Below, one piece after another: positions 1 to 5,755 of a stretch of 7,305 nucleotides of DNA (the first letter of the stretch is position 1; each line of letters begins with the position of its first letter). A model generated the notes under the pieces. The model saw only the letters and a program-made list of their open reading frames with translations, made no database searches and was not told the origin of the DNA. A program made the position numbers and the translations under genes. Origin of the DNA: an uncultured Lachnospiraceae bacterium (GTDB lineage: Bacteria; Bacillota; Clostridia; Lachnospirales; Lachnospiraceae); NCBI GenBank assembly GCA_947177515.1, contig CAMWUU010000182.1:1-7305 (forward strand), in the 5' to 3' direction.

Positions 1-1
1 T

Positions 2-226
2 ATATCATTAATATTAGCGCCTTTAGCATTATATAATTTTTTTGGAAGTAGAAATAGTAATAAATGTGATATGTTTCCTTTTTGTAAATCTCAGAAACTA
101 CAAAATTTCAATCACATAATTTGCAAAAATAACCCATGGCATCAAGTGAATAATAAAGATTTGTGCCCATTTGGAGTCTATTGGCATATGTATTCGTTAG
201 AAGGAAAGAATGTTGCTAGGAAATAA
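2..226 (+). CDS. 3' end of an unidentified Cys-containing protein, cut by the left edge
   Basis: This frame is open from the first full codon to a TAA at 224-226, giving 74 residues in A+T-rich DNA where stops should be common. The visible part begins with a hydrophobic stretch (ISLILAPLALYNFF). A Cys-containing tail follows with KCDMFPFC, then IICKNNPWH, then LCPFGVYWHMYS, and it ends LEGKNVARK. The four Cys, together with Trp and His, look like protein rather than random translation and could bind metal, but I do not recognise the family. The start lies outside the window, so it may be a whole gene's end or a decayed piece. No terminator hairpin follows. It is also possible that the open frame is chance. 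Confidence 0.35.
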   Translation: MSLILAPLALYNFFGSRNSNKCDMFPFCKSQKLQNFNHIICKNNPWHQVNNKDLCPFGVYWHMYSLEGKNVARK

Positions 227-325
227 AGAGTCTAGATATATTCCCGCAAACAGACAAAACACTAAAACAGGCATAGAAATATTTCCTTAAATTACCAAAG
301 GATAATAACAGACTTGCTATCCTCT

Positions 326-341
326 CGTTCCATGTGGAACG
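326..341. repeat. 16-bp near-perfect palindrome
   Basis: The arms CGTTCCA (326-332) and TGGAACG (335-341) are perfect reverse complements around a 2-nt centre. The compact twofold symmetry resembles a binding site for a dimeric repressor. No promoter or intact gene is recognisable beside it, so any role is inference. Confidence 0.4.
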
Positions 342-529
342 TGTCGTGTTGATGTCAAGGGTGGAAAAGTAGATGTGTAGAAAGGCTTTGATTTCAAGAG
401 ATGTTTGGTATTAGTATTTCTTAATTTATTCCTTATACAAAATAATAAATTAAAAGTTGGTTACGATTTATATTCTGGAAATTGCTCCACTACTATAAAA
501 AATAAATCATAAAAATGGAATATAAAAAA

Positions 530-552
530 TATGTGAATCTAGAGTTCACATA
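530..552. repeat. Inverted repeat with 8-bp arms around TCTAGAG
   Basis: TATGTGAA (530-537) and TTCACATA (545-552) are perfect reverse complements separated by TCTAGAG. No T-run follows on either strand, so it is a poor intrinsic terminator. It looks more like an operator or a relic. No neighbouring gene gives it a function. Confidence 0.45.
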
Positions 553-633
553 ATTCGTCTACTGCATTCGCATTGAATTTTGGGCAGCTCGGGGTCCATA
601 AATCGAGAAAGTATACGTAAGACTAATATTTTG

Positions 634-877
634 TTAGCAGTAGATACACTCGATAAGGTTAAACAATACATATTTAATCCATGTATTCATTACAATGCCC
701 ATGCTGAGGCTGTTGCATTCTTCACATAGGCAAGTAATGCGAGATTAGCAGCATCCGCAACCACTGATGTTACCACAGTTACATTCTTCGCACGGAATGC
801 TGAGTGTTGGCTCGATTATAATAGTGCAACATAGCGTTATACATCATGGTATTCGTATTATTTTTATCGGTTTTCAT
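634..877 (-). pseudogene. Disrupted small Cys-rich peptide locus
   Basis: On the minus strand an ATG at 877-875 sits behind a GAGGGGGGATCA ribosome binding site and opens a 32-codon frame (MKTDKNNTNTMMYNAMLHYY...) that stops at 781-779. An overlapping frame (843-745) reads into a Cys-rich tail with IPCEECNCGNISGCGCC and carries nine Cys in 32 residues. After its TAA the same frame continues with ITCLCEECNSLS to a stop at 636-634. The two CEECN segments are encoded by DNA repeats at 712-726 and 778-792 (13 of 15 identical), spaced by an exact 66 nt, so they stay in frame. One frameshift would join the well-started leader to the Cys tail. I therefore read this as a broken Cys-rich peptide gene of unknown function. 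The plus strand is also partly open here, so the coding strand is not certain. Confidence 0.28.
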
Positions 878-1213
878 TGATCCCCCCTCGCTTTCCGTTA
901 TATATATAAACTTCAGCTAGAAAACAACCTATTTCATAAACATTATTTAAAAAACTCCCTTTCCCACACATCCCATCTTGACTTCCATATCTTTCCGGAG
1001 TATCATAATATACACACCAAAAATACAACTGGCTTATAACAGCGTTCTTTTGGTGCACCCATAAAGGAACCCATTACAGGGTCACAGGCAATCAAAAACC
1101 ATGGGCAGTTTGTCAGACCAACAAACCGACAGTCCATCCGACTGCTGCCCTAAGCCAGAAAGGAAGGAAGACAAATCAGGCAGTGGAATTCCTGCTTACC
1201 GGAAAACTTTTAG

Positions 1214-1306
1214 CAAACCCGGATTTTTCATGTGACCGTTATGGGCAGAGCCATCCTTGTGGGAAAAACAAGCACAATTGTGCAGGAAATGGAGGATGTT
1301 AATTAG
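1214..1306 (+). pseudogene. Fragment resembling the C-terminus of a hotdog-fold (PaaI-like) thioesterase
   Basis: After an in-frame TAG at 1211-1213 this frame reads FHVTVMGRAILVGKTSTIVQ and ends EMEDVN at the TAG 1304-1306. The pattern of a Gly-Arg turn followed by V-G-K-T-S-T-x-V-x-E resembles the central strands of PaaI-type acyl-CoA thioesterases (G-R-x-x-x-V-G-R-T-x-x-x-V-E). The expected upstream HGG-containing half cannot be read in one frame; only short scraps are open there. The stop lies one base before the hemerythrin ATG, and that gene's GGAGG ribosome binding site lies inside this fragment, so the two may once have been cotranscribed. The family assignment is by eye and could be wrong. 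Confidence 0.3.
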
Positions 1307-1307
1307 T

Positions 1308-1703
1308 ATGTACGAATTTAATGAAAAACTGAAAACAGGAAACGCAATTATAGACAAAGAACACCAGGAACTGATCCAGGCAGTAAACAAACTGCTCGAA
1401 GCCTGCAATGAAAGAAAAGGGCGGTCTTCCATGGATGAAACCATCAAATTTCTAAACAACTATGTACAACAACACTTTTCCCATGAAGAACTACTTCAGG
1501 AACAGAGCGGCTATCCCGGCATTGCCGCGCATAAATTATTCCATGAAAATTATAAAAAGACACTAGAGGAAATTACATCCAGAATTGCAGATTCCGGGTC
1601 AACCATTACGGAATTGGTCAATTTGAACAAACATATCCGCGTTTTAATTTCACATATCACTACAGAGGATAAGAAACTGGGAGCTTTTTTAAACCAGCAA
1701 TAA
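1308..1703 (+). CDS. Bacteriohemerythrin (single-domain hemerythrin-like protein)
   Basis: A 131-residue four-helix-bundle protein expected to hold a non-heme di-iron centre that binds oxygen reversibly or senses it in the cytoplasm. All seven classical iron ligands are visible: His19 in IDKEH, His56 and Glu60 in HFSHE, His75 and His79 in HKLFH, and His116 and Asp121 in HITTED. The length matches single-domain bacteriohemerythrins. The N-terminus MYEFNEKLKTGNAIIDKEH fits the family, so I start at ATG 1308, with GGAGG at 1291-1295 twelve bases upstream. In-frame starts at 1257 and 1296 would add residues not typical of the family, and the one at 1296 abuts the GGAGG. There is no signal peptide and no fused methyl-accepting or kinase domain. 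In anaerobes such proteins are thought to buffer or deliver oxygen; the role here is inferred. Confidence 0.93.
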   Translation: MYEFNEKLKTGNAIIDKEHQELIQAVNKLLEACNERKGRSSMDETIKFLNNYVQQHFSHEELLQEQSGYPGIAAHKLFHENYKKTLEEITSRIADSGSTITELVNLNKHIRVLISHITTEDKKLGAFLNQQ

Positions 1704-1793
1704 ATATAAGAGCACCGAAATAAACTTTGCAGTCCGCCTTCCTATCCTTCGTTCTGGCAAACAGTCGACTTACTTTTCCCGTTTTATCCGTGC

Positions 1794-1840
1794 CAGGCAT
1801 CCGCTCGCTTGACAAATAAAAATACCGATCTGGATGCCTG
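1794..1840. repeat. Inverted repeat, 9-bp arms with a 29-nt loop
   Basis: CAGGCATCC (1794-1802) pairs perfectly with GGATGCCTG (1832-1840). It lies 90 nt after the hemerythrin stop and is followed by CACACACACAAAA rather than a T-run, so it is a weak terminator candidate at best. The loop contains TTGACA (1809-1814), but no -10 hexamer lies 16-18 nt downstream. It could be a mobile-repeat relic. Confidence 0.4.
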
Positions 1841-1917
1841 CACACACACAAAATCTGATTTTTATACACATATATATTAGAACATATAAAGGACTGCTCT
1901 TTGTTTTAAATAACTTT

Positions 1918-1968
1918 CTGTTTCAGACAATAATCTGTTTCAGACAATACCCTGTTTCACACAACATT
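1918..1968 (+). repeat. Three tandem copies of a 17-nt repeat
   Basis: The copies lie at 1918-1934, 1935-1951 and 1952-1968. All begin CTGTTTCA; copies 1 and 2 share CTGTTTCAGACAATA, and copy 3 has drifted (CACACAACATT). A more degenerate partial match may precede them at 1901-1917. The array ends four bases before the GGAGG of the acetyltransferase gene. The period is not a multiple of three, so this is not a coding repeat. A gain or loss of units by slippage would change the leader length just upstream of the ribosome binding site. Confidence 0.75.
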
Positions 1969-1975
1969 TACGGAG

Positions 1976-2440
1976 GTGATTTACACGGAAATTGATTATG
2001 GGGTACCAGAAGATATCGATTCCTGGATGGACTTGGTAAACCGTGTAAGCTGGAATTTCCCCGGGCTTGAAACATCAGAAAAAATATCGGCACACAGAAC
2101 AACTGTCCTGCGTTTTATGGATAAAAAACAGGCTCTGTGTGCGAAAGACAAAAATCATGTCGTGGGGATTCTCCTGTTTTCCAAAGGACATAATATGATT
2201 TGCTGCCTGGCCGTTTCACCAGAATACCGACGTGCCGGGATTGCATCCCAACTTCTAAGGAAAGCCATAAGCGAACTGAACCCAACTGGGGATATTGCCG
2301 TTTCCACATTCCGGGAAAATGACGAAAAAGGAATAGCTCCGCGGGCTTTATATAAAAAATTTGGTTTTGTAGAGGATAAGTTGACAATAGAATTCGGATA
2401 TCCGAACCAGAGATTTGTTTTGCATCCAAAAACCAGATAG
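1976..2440 (+). CDS. GNAT-family N-acetyltransferase
   Basis: A 154-residue acetyl-CoA-dependent acyltransferase of the Gcn5-related fold, predicted cytoplasmic; its substrate cannot be read from the sequence. The acetyl-CoA-binding motif A is seen in CLAVSPEYRRAGIAS (residues 78-91, with R-R-x-G-x-A at 85-90). Motif B is seen in ALYKKFGF (124-131). The N-terminus EDIDSWMDLVNRV is typical of the fold's first helix, so little is missing. The start is odd: the best Shine-Dalgarno, GGAGG at 1972-1976, overlaps the only in-frame standard start codon, GTG 1976-1978, instead of lying 5-9 bases before it. Initiation may use a nonstandard codon just downstream, or the region may have suffered an indel next to the 17-nt repeats. 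Upstream, only CTG codons occur in frame before a stop at 1931-1933. Small GNATs of this kind often modify small molecules or antibiotics, but nothing here shows which. Confidence 0.88.
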   Translation: MIYTEIDYGVPEDIDSWMDLVNRVSWNFPGLETSEKISAHRTTVLRFMDKKQALCAKDKNHVVGILLFSKGHNMICCLAVSPEYRRAGIASQLLRKAISELNPTGDIAVSTFRENDEKGIAPRALYKKFGFVEDKLTIEFGYPNQRFVLHPKTR

Positions 2441-2486
2441 GAGCAACCACATAAACCATACCACCTATTCCCTCCTTGTAAATTGA

Positions 2487-2633
2487 AAAACCTATTCCGA
2501 TTTTTATACGCAAGGGCGGGAAATTGCAGCGGAACGACAAGAATCTGCCAAAGAGTTTTACCTGCGTCTGTATCAGGAAATAAGCGCGCCTTACCAAAAT
2601 GGACGGACGGAACTTAAAAAAATCCTGTACTAA
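2487..2633 (+). pseudogene. Orphan C-terminal coding remnant, family unknown
   Basis: The frame opens after a TGA at 2484-2486 and runs 48 codons to TAA 2631-2633 without a start codon. It reads YSDFYTQGREIAAERQESA, then KEFYLRLYQEISAPYQNGR and TELKKILY. The amphipathic, charged, helical character and balanced composition look like the end of a real protein and not chance translation. The 5' part is absent: the GNAT stop is only 46 bases upstream of the open frame. The repeated octamer CCTATTCC (2464-2471 and 2491-2498) flanks the likely break and may mark a deletion junction. I do not recognise the family. A candidate promoter for the following kinase (TTGAAA 2483-2488, 16 nt, TATACG 2505-2510) overlaps the start of the remnant. 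Confidence 0.5.
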
Positions 2634-2670
2634 TTTCGCCCACATCAAATTCAGTAAAGGAAGAATTGAT

Positions 2671-3216
2671 ATGTTAAACCTGAACGAAAAAGTAACTGTC
2701 AACCAAGCCGAATACACCCTGACCAAACTTCTAGGCAAAGGCAAGGGTGGCTACTCCTATCTTGCCGAGGGTGAAAACGGTTCGTTTGTCCTAAAGCAAA
2801 TCCACCATGAACCCTGTGAGTATTACCGCTTTGGAAATAAAATCGAAGCAGAAATTGCGGATTACCACCGTCTTTCCCGAATCGGCATCCGCATCCCCAA
2901 AATGCTTGATGTCGATCTCAAACAGGAACGCATTATAAAAGAATACATTGATGGAGATACCATTTATGACCTGATACTTCACGACCGGATGCAGACAGAA
3001 TATCTCGGACAAATACGGGATATGTGCACTCTGCTCTATGCAAATAACACAAACATCGACTATTTTCCGACCAATTTCATTGTGCAGGATCGTTTACTCT
3101 ACTATATTGATTTCGAGTGCAACGACTATATGGAAGAATGGGATTTTGAAAACTGGGGCATAAAATACTGGTCAAAAACACCGGAATTTTTGCAGTATGT
3201 AAAAGAAAAAACATAA
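2671..3216 (+). CDS. Minimal atypical protein kinase (RIO/Bud32-like fold)
   Basis: A 181-residue kinase-fold protein expected to transfer phosphate from ATP; the substrate is unknown. A glycine loop GKGKGG is at residues 22-27, the ATP-anchoring lysine in VLKQ is K42, and an alpha-C glutamate lies in KIEAEI (E59 or E61). The hinge-like KEYIDG is at 90-95. The catalytic-loop equivalent NIDYFPTNF holds D130 and N135, and the metal-binding aspartate is D147 in YIDFE, where DFE replaces DFG. The protein ends about 35 residues later, so nearly all of the usual C-lobe, including the activation segment and substrate-binding helices, is missing, as in RIO, Bud32 and lipopolysaccharide-type kinases. 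I start at ATG 2671, with AAGGAAG at 2657-2663 seven bases upstream; an in-frame ATG at 2599 would read through the neighbouring remnant. All key residues are kept, so activity is plausible. Confidence 0.8.
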   Translation: MLNLNEKVTVNQAEYTLTKLLGKGKGGYSYLAEGENGSFVLKQIHHEPCEYYRFGNKIEAEIADYHRLSRIGIRIPKMLDVDLKQERIIKEYIDGDTIYDLILHDRMQTEYLGQIRDMCTLLYANNTNIDYFPTNFIVQDRLLYYIDFECNDYMEEWDFENWGIKYWSKTPEFLQYVKEKT

Positions 3217-3287
3217 AGAAGGCGATGACAACAAACATAGGAATTATAACTGGATTGACTTAAAGATCCGTATACCCCAAAAATTGG

Positions 3288-3324
3288 TTATCCTCCCCCT
3301 CCTCTTCCCGGCTGGGGAGGATAA
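3288..3324. terminator. Strong bidirectional intrinsic terminator
   Basis: TTATCCTCCCC (3288-3298) and GGGGAGGATAA (3314-3324) form a perfect 11-bp stem around a 15-nt loop. Read on the minus strand the stem is followed by CCAATTTTTGGGG, giving a T-run for the glycosidase transcript. On plus it is followed by CCCATTTTAAA, a weaker T-run for the kinase transcript. Its position between convergent genes (kinase stop 3216, glycosidase stop 3390) fits shared use. Confidence 0.8.
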
Positions 3325-3389
3325 TCCCATTTTAAATCCACAAATCTTACTAAACTGCTATTTATGGTTCTGCCTTACAAGATACTTCT

Positions 3390-5501
3390 TTAATCGGTTT
3401 CCTCACAAACTCCCATCCAGAACGCCCTATCCTCCAAAACAGTTCCATCTGGAAAAACCGACCTGACAAGGATTTCATTCTTCTTCCCGATAGCTATTTC
3501 CATATTTTCCCATAAAAATACCGTTGAATTTTCCCCGTCAAGGTCAGAATGCTTTTGTTGCCCTTTTAAAATACCATTGATAAACAGTTCTACACTCTGC
3601 GCGTTGGAATACGCCTTTATCTGCGGGACAATACTGTTTCGCACCACAAACCCTTTTTCGGTCAGATAAAGCATCGGTTCTTTATTCCAAACGGATTTAT
3701 AAAAATAAAAGGAATCTTTCGGTATACGTTTTCGGGTTGCCAGTCCCTTATCGTTCTGTCCCTTCGTATCGCCTTCCTGCCGCCCGTCGGAAGCGAAATC
3801 AAACATACACCAGATATATTTCCCCCAGAGATACCGGCGCTTTGCAAACTGCGCCCATATATTTTCATGCATTACCGACTGGTAATTCTGATAATGCCGT
3901 TCCCCCCACGGGTCAATATCCGTCTGCCAGTTGATATTATCCTTAAACTGGGAGATTGCCCCACCGCCGCCATATTCAGAAATACAGATGGGACGTTTTT
4001 CTTTTGACCCGTGATAGGAGTCCAGCCATGCACCAAACTGATCAGCAGGTCCTGCCTCCTTATACCATCCAAAATATCGATTGTACCCCACCACATCAGC
4101 CGGAAGTTCCAAAAATCTTCCCCAAAACTGAGCATCAGCAAAGGTGGTCAGGCGCGTTTCATCCTCCTTCTTCGCAAGTTGATTCAATTCGGTATAGATA
4201 TGGTAAATTTCGTCCGTCATCTGATATAATTCATTCGAAATTCCCCATACAATAATGGAAGGGTGATTATAATTCTGACGGATCAATTCCAGAAGCTGCT
4301 GCTTTGCATTCTCCGCAAATTTCCCTGAAACAGTAAGATTATCAGTTCCATTATCTGACATTTTATTTATTATCCCGATTTCCGTCCATACTGTAAGACC
4401 AAGTCTGTCACAAAGTTCATATTCATAACTGTTATGCTGATAATGAGCCATTCTTACGGAAGTACAGCCCATTTCACGGATCATGGCATAATCACGCTCC
4501 CGCTGGCCGTTTGTCATTGCCCATCCATTTTCATAACTATCCTGATGATAGTTCACGCCGCGCAGGTCAAGATATTTCCCGTTCAGGAAAAAACCATTTT
4601 CCGGGTCAATAGAATATGTTCTGATCCCAAATTTCTGCATATATCGGTCAAAGATTTTCCCATCCGCCCCGACCACGATTTCAGCGGTATACCGACATGG
4701 ATTTTCCGTCCCATTCCATAAAACCGGATTTTCTACAAACATAGTACATTCTATCTGGTTTTTCTTTCCTTCTTGAAGTAGGATTCCACGACTTGTAAAG
4801 GCACACAGATTCCCGTCCATATCAAAAATATTGACCGTGACATCAACTGCTCTTTCCCCTGCGCCATCGTTTGCAAGCTTTACTAGGACATCGGTCTGCG
4901 CACGGCTTTCTGATATGTTTTTCGGGGTAACATAGACCCCGGATGAACCATAATCCATAAGATCAAGATGGATCGGATCTGTGATAATTATTTTTACGTC
5001 GCGGTAAATCCCGCCCATTTTTGTAAAATCCCCTTGATTTGTAATTGGCGCAATATAATCGGTAGGGGCGTTATTTACCTTTACTGCAAAAACATTCTCC
5101 TCCTCCAGATTAAGAAGTGAAGTAATGTCAAACCGGAAAGCAGAATATCCTCCCTCATGCCGACCGGCAAAACGGCCATTCACATATAGTTCTGTAACCG
5201 TATTTGCTCCTTCAAATTCAATAAAGACGGATTTCCCTTCATATATACTTTTCGAAAACAATGCCGTCTTGCGATATCCTGAAAGCCCGCGGTAATAATC
5301 TTCCCCGCCCTCATCCTTTCCCGACCAGCCATCAGCCCCATCCTGATCATTCCATGTGTGAGGCAGGGAAACTATCTCCCATGCACTGTCATCAAAGGAT
5401 ACTGCTTCGAAAGCGATTTCCGAAAGCCCCTTCTTTTTAGGAAGTTTCATAAATCTCCAGTTATTATTAAATTCTTTGACAATCCTTCCATCCATATACA
5501 T
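3390..5501 (-). CDS. GH2 glycoside hydrolase (beta-galactosidase or beta-glucuronidase type)
   Basis: A cytoplasmic retaining exo-glycosidase of about 703 residues that removes terminal beta-linked sugars. The domain order is classic: an N-terminal jelly-roll sugar-binding domain (about 5-170, with LPHTWN and ELYVNGRFAGRHEGGYSAF), an Ig-like domain (about 175-295), the catalytic TIM barrel (about 298-600) and a C-terminal Ig-like domain (about 605-700, with VELFINGI). The acid/base is Glu424 in WGISNE and the nucleophile Glu509 in ICISEYGG. Further conserved barrel signatures are RGVNYHQDS and VRMAHYQHN. GQNDKGLATR contains N583-x-K585, aligned with the NxK carboxylate-recognition motif of beta-glucuronidases, but some galactosidase-type GH2 enzymes appear to carry a similar NDKGL segment, so the substrate stays open. 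There is no signal peptide, so import of oligosaccharides or conjugates is implied. GGAGG (5506-5510) lies 4 nt before ATG 5501 and 10 nt before ATG 5495; either may start. An ATG at 5522 and a TTG at 5525 lie before the ribosome binding site and are less likely. Confidence 0.95.
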   Translation of the reverse strand: MYMDGRIVKEFNNNWRFMKLPKKKGLSEIAFEAVSFDDSAWEIVSLPHTWNDQDGADGWSGKDEGGEDYYRGLSGYRKTALFSKSIYEGKSVFIEFEGANTVTELYVNGRFAGRHEGGYSAFRFDITSLLNLEEENVFAVKVNNAPTDYIAPITNQGDFTKMGGIYRDVKIIITDPIHLDLMDYGSSGVYVTPKNISESRAQTDVLVKLANDGAGERAVDVTVNIFDMDGNLCAFTSRGILLQEGKKNQIECTMFVENPVLWNGTENPCRYTAEIVVGADGKIFDRYMQKFGIRTYSIDPENGFFLNGKYLDLRGVNYHQDSYENGWAMTNGQRERDYAMIREMGCTSVRMAHYQHNSYEYELCDRLGLTVWTEIGIINKMSDNGTDNLTVSGKFAENAKQQLLELIRQNYNHPSIIVWGISNELYQMTDEIYHIYTELNQLAKKEDETRLTTFADAQFWGRFLELPADVVGYNRYFGWYKEAGPADQFGAWLDSYHGSKEKRPICISEYGGGGAISQFKDNINWQTDIDPWGERHYQNYQSVMHENIWAQFAKRRYLWGKYIWCMFDFASDGRQEGDTKGQNDKGLATRKRIPKDSFYFYKSVWNKEPMLYLTEKGFVVRNSIVPQIKAYSNAQSVELFINGILKGQQKHSDLDGENSTVFLWENMEIAIGKKNEILVRSVFPDGTVLEDRAFWMGVCEETD

Positions 5502-5576
5502 TCTTCCTCCCAAAATAAGCATCAAATTAGCACCTACTAATGTGTTAGCCTAATAGTTAAATACAAGCCTTACACA

Positions 5577-5591
5577 GCCAAACAGTTTGGC
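5577..5591. repeat. 15-bp palindrome in the glycosidase leader
   Basis: GCCAAAC (5577-5583), a central A, then GTTTGGC (5585-5591) form a perfect twofold-symmetric site. It lies 76-90 nt upstream of the glycosidase start and well downstream of both predicted promoters. It could be a repressor roadblock operator or, as RNA, a 5-bp hairpin with a 5-nt loop. It does not match the catabolite-response (cre) consensus. No regulator gene is adjacent. Confidence 0.45.
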
Positions 5592-5633
5592 AAACAAAAC
5601 TTTTCTCCTCTTTTTTTGAATGCTATCTAGTCC

Positions 5634-5714
5634 CTATGTTTCTATCTGTTCCTGAAGCATCTCAAAGGGTGCCCACCCATCATAACAATCAAAAACTCTT
5701 ATTTTTGTCTGATT
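5634..5714 (-). pseudogene. Short C-terminal coding remnant in the glycosidase leader
   Basis: After a TAA (5717-5715) the frame reads RVFDCYDGWAPFEMLQEQIE and ends T-stop at 5636-5634. The run with aromatic residues and an amphipathic helix looks like the end of a genuine protein. There is no start codon apart from a late ATG, and the frame overlaps a predicted promoter, so it is probably debris. I do not recognise the parent family. Confidence 0.3.
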
Positions 5715-5716
5715 TT

Positions 5717-5743
5717 AGTATATTTTTTCTTGCTCGTTGTCAA
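5717..5743 (-). promoter_or_regulatory. Sigma-A-type promoter P2 for the glycosidase gene
   Basis: On the minus strand a perfect TTGACA (5743-5738) is followed 17 nt later by TACTAA (5720-5715), or 15 nt later by TATACT (5722-5717). Transcription would begin near 5709 and give a leader of about 200 nt before the glycosidase start. It lies outside the anti-sigma gene. Confidence 0.6.
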
Positions 5744-5755
5744 GCGTCTTGGAAA

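Larger units (their letters stand above)
227..1213. other. A+T-rich stretch without an intact gene
   Basis: No convincing complete gene is visible on either strand over nearly 1 kb. It contains several short open stretches broken by stops: 309-512 on plus, 634-877 on minus, and a 64-codon GTG-started frame on minus at 864-1058 without a ribosome binding site. Two perfect inverted repeats are present, at 326-341 and 530-552. Base composition is richer in A+T than the genes to the right. The simplest reading is accumulated gene debris plus noncoding DNA. A poorly conserved or RNA-encoding locus cannot be excluded from the sequence alone. Confidence 0.5.
1704..1975. other. Spacer between the hemerythrin and GNAT genes
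   Basis: A 272-nt gap. It contains a 9-bp-arm inverted repeat (1794-1840) with a TTGACA inside its loop, a short CA run (1840-1850), an A+T-rich stretch around 1860-1890 that could hold a promoter for the GNAT gene, and three tandem 17-nt repeats (1918-1968). No -35/-10 pair with good spacing could be fixed. A 69-codon minus-strand frame crosses the region but has no ribosome binding site or recognisable motif. Confidence 0.5.

Noticed and set aside
864..1058. 64-codon minus-strand frame starting with GTG
   Set aside because: There is no ribosome binding site before the GTG and no recognisable motif. Its only attraction is that its stop overlaps the start region of the Cys-rich locus.
1660..1869. 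69-codon minus-strand frame after hemerythrin
   Set aside because: It overlaps the end of the hemerythrin gene, lacks a ribosome binding site and shows no family signature; it covers the inverted repeat and CA run.
2115..2744. 209-codon open frame on minus
   Set aside because: It lies opposite the GNAT gene and the start of the kinase gene, both of which show clear family motifs on plus. It has no recognisable motif or ribosome binding site.
3225..3263. 12-codon ORF after the kinase (MTTNIGIITGLT)
   Set aside because: Too short, with only a weak ribosome binding site and no sign of selection.
3284..3466. 60-codon plus frame over the terminator
   Set aside because: It starts inside the terminator hairpin and runs into the antisense of the glycosidase gene's end.
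3956..4255. Plus-strand open frames within the glycosidase gene (also 3737-3934, 4011-4229, 4434-4721)
   Set aside because: They are antisense shadows of a well-supported GH2 coding sequence.
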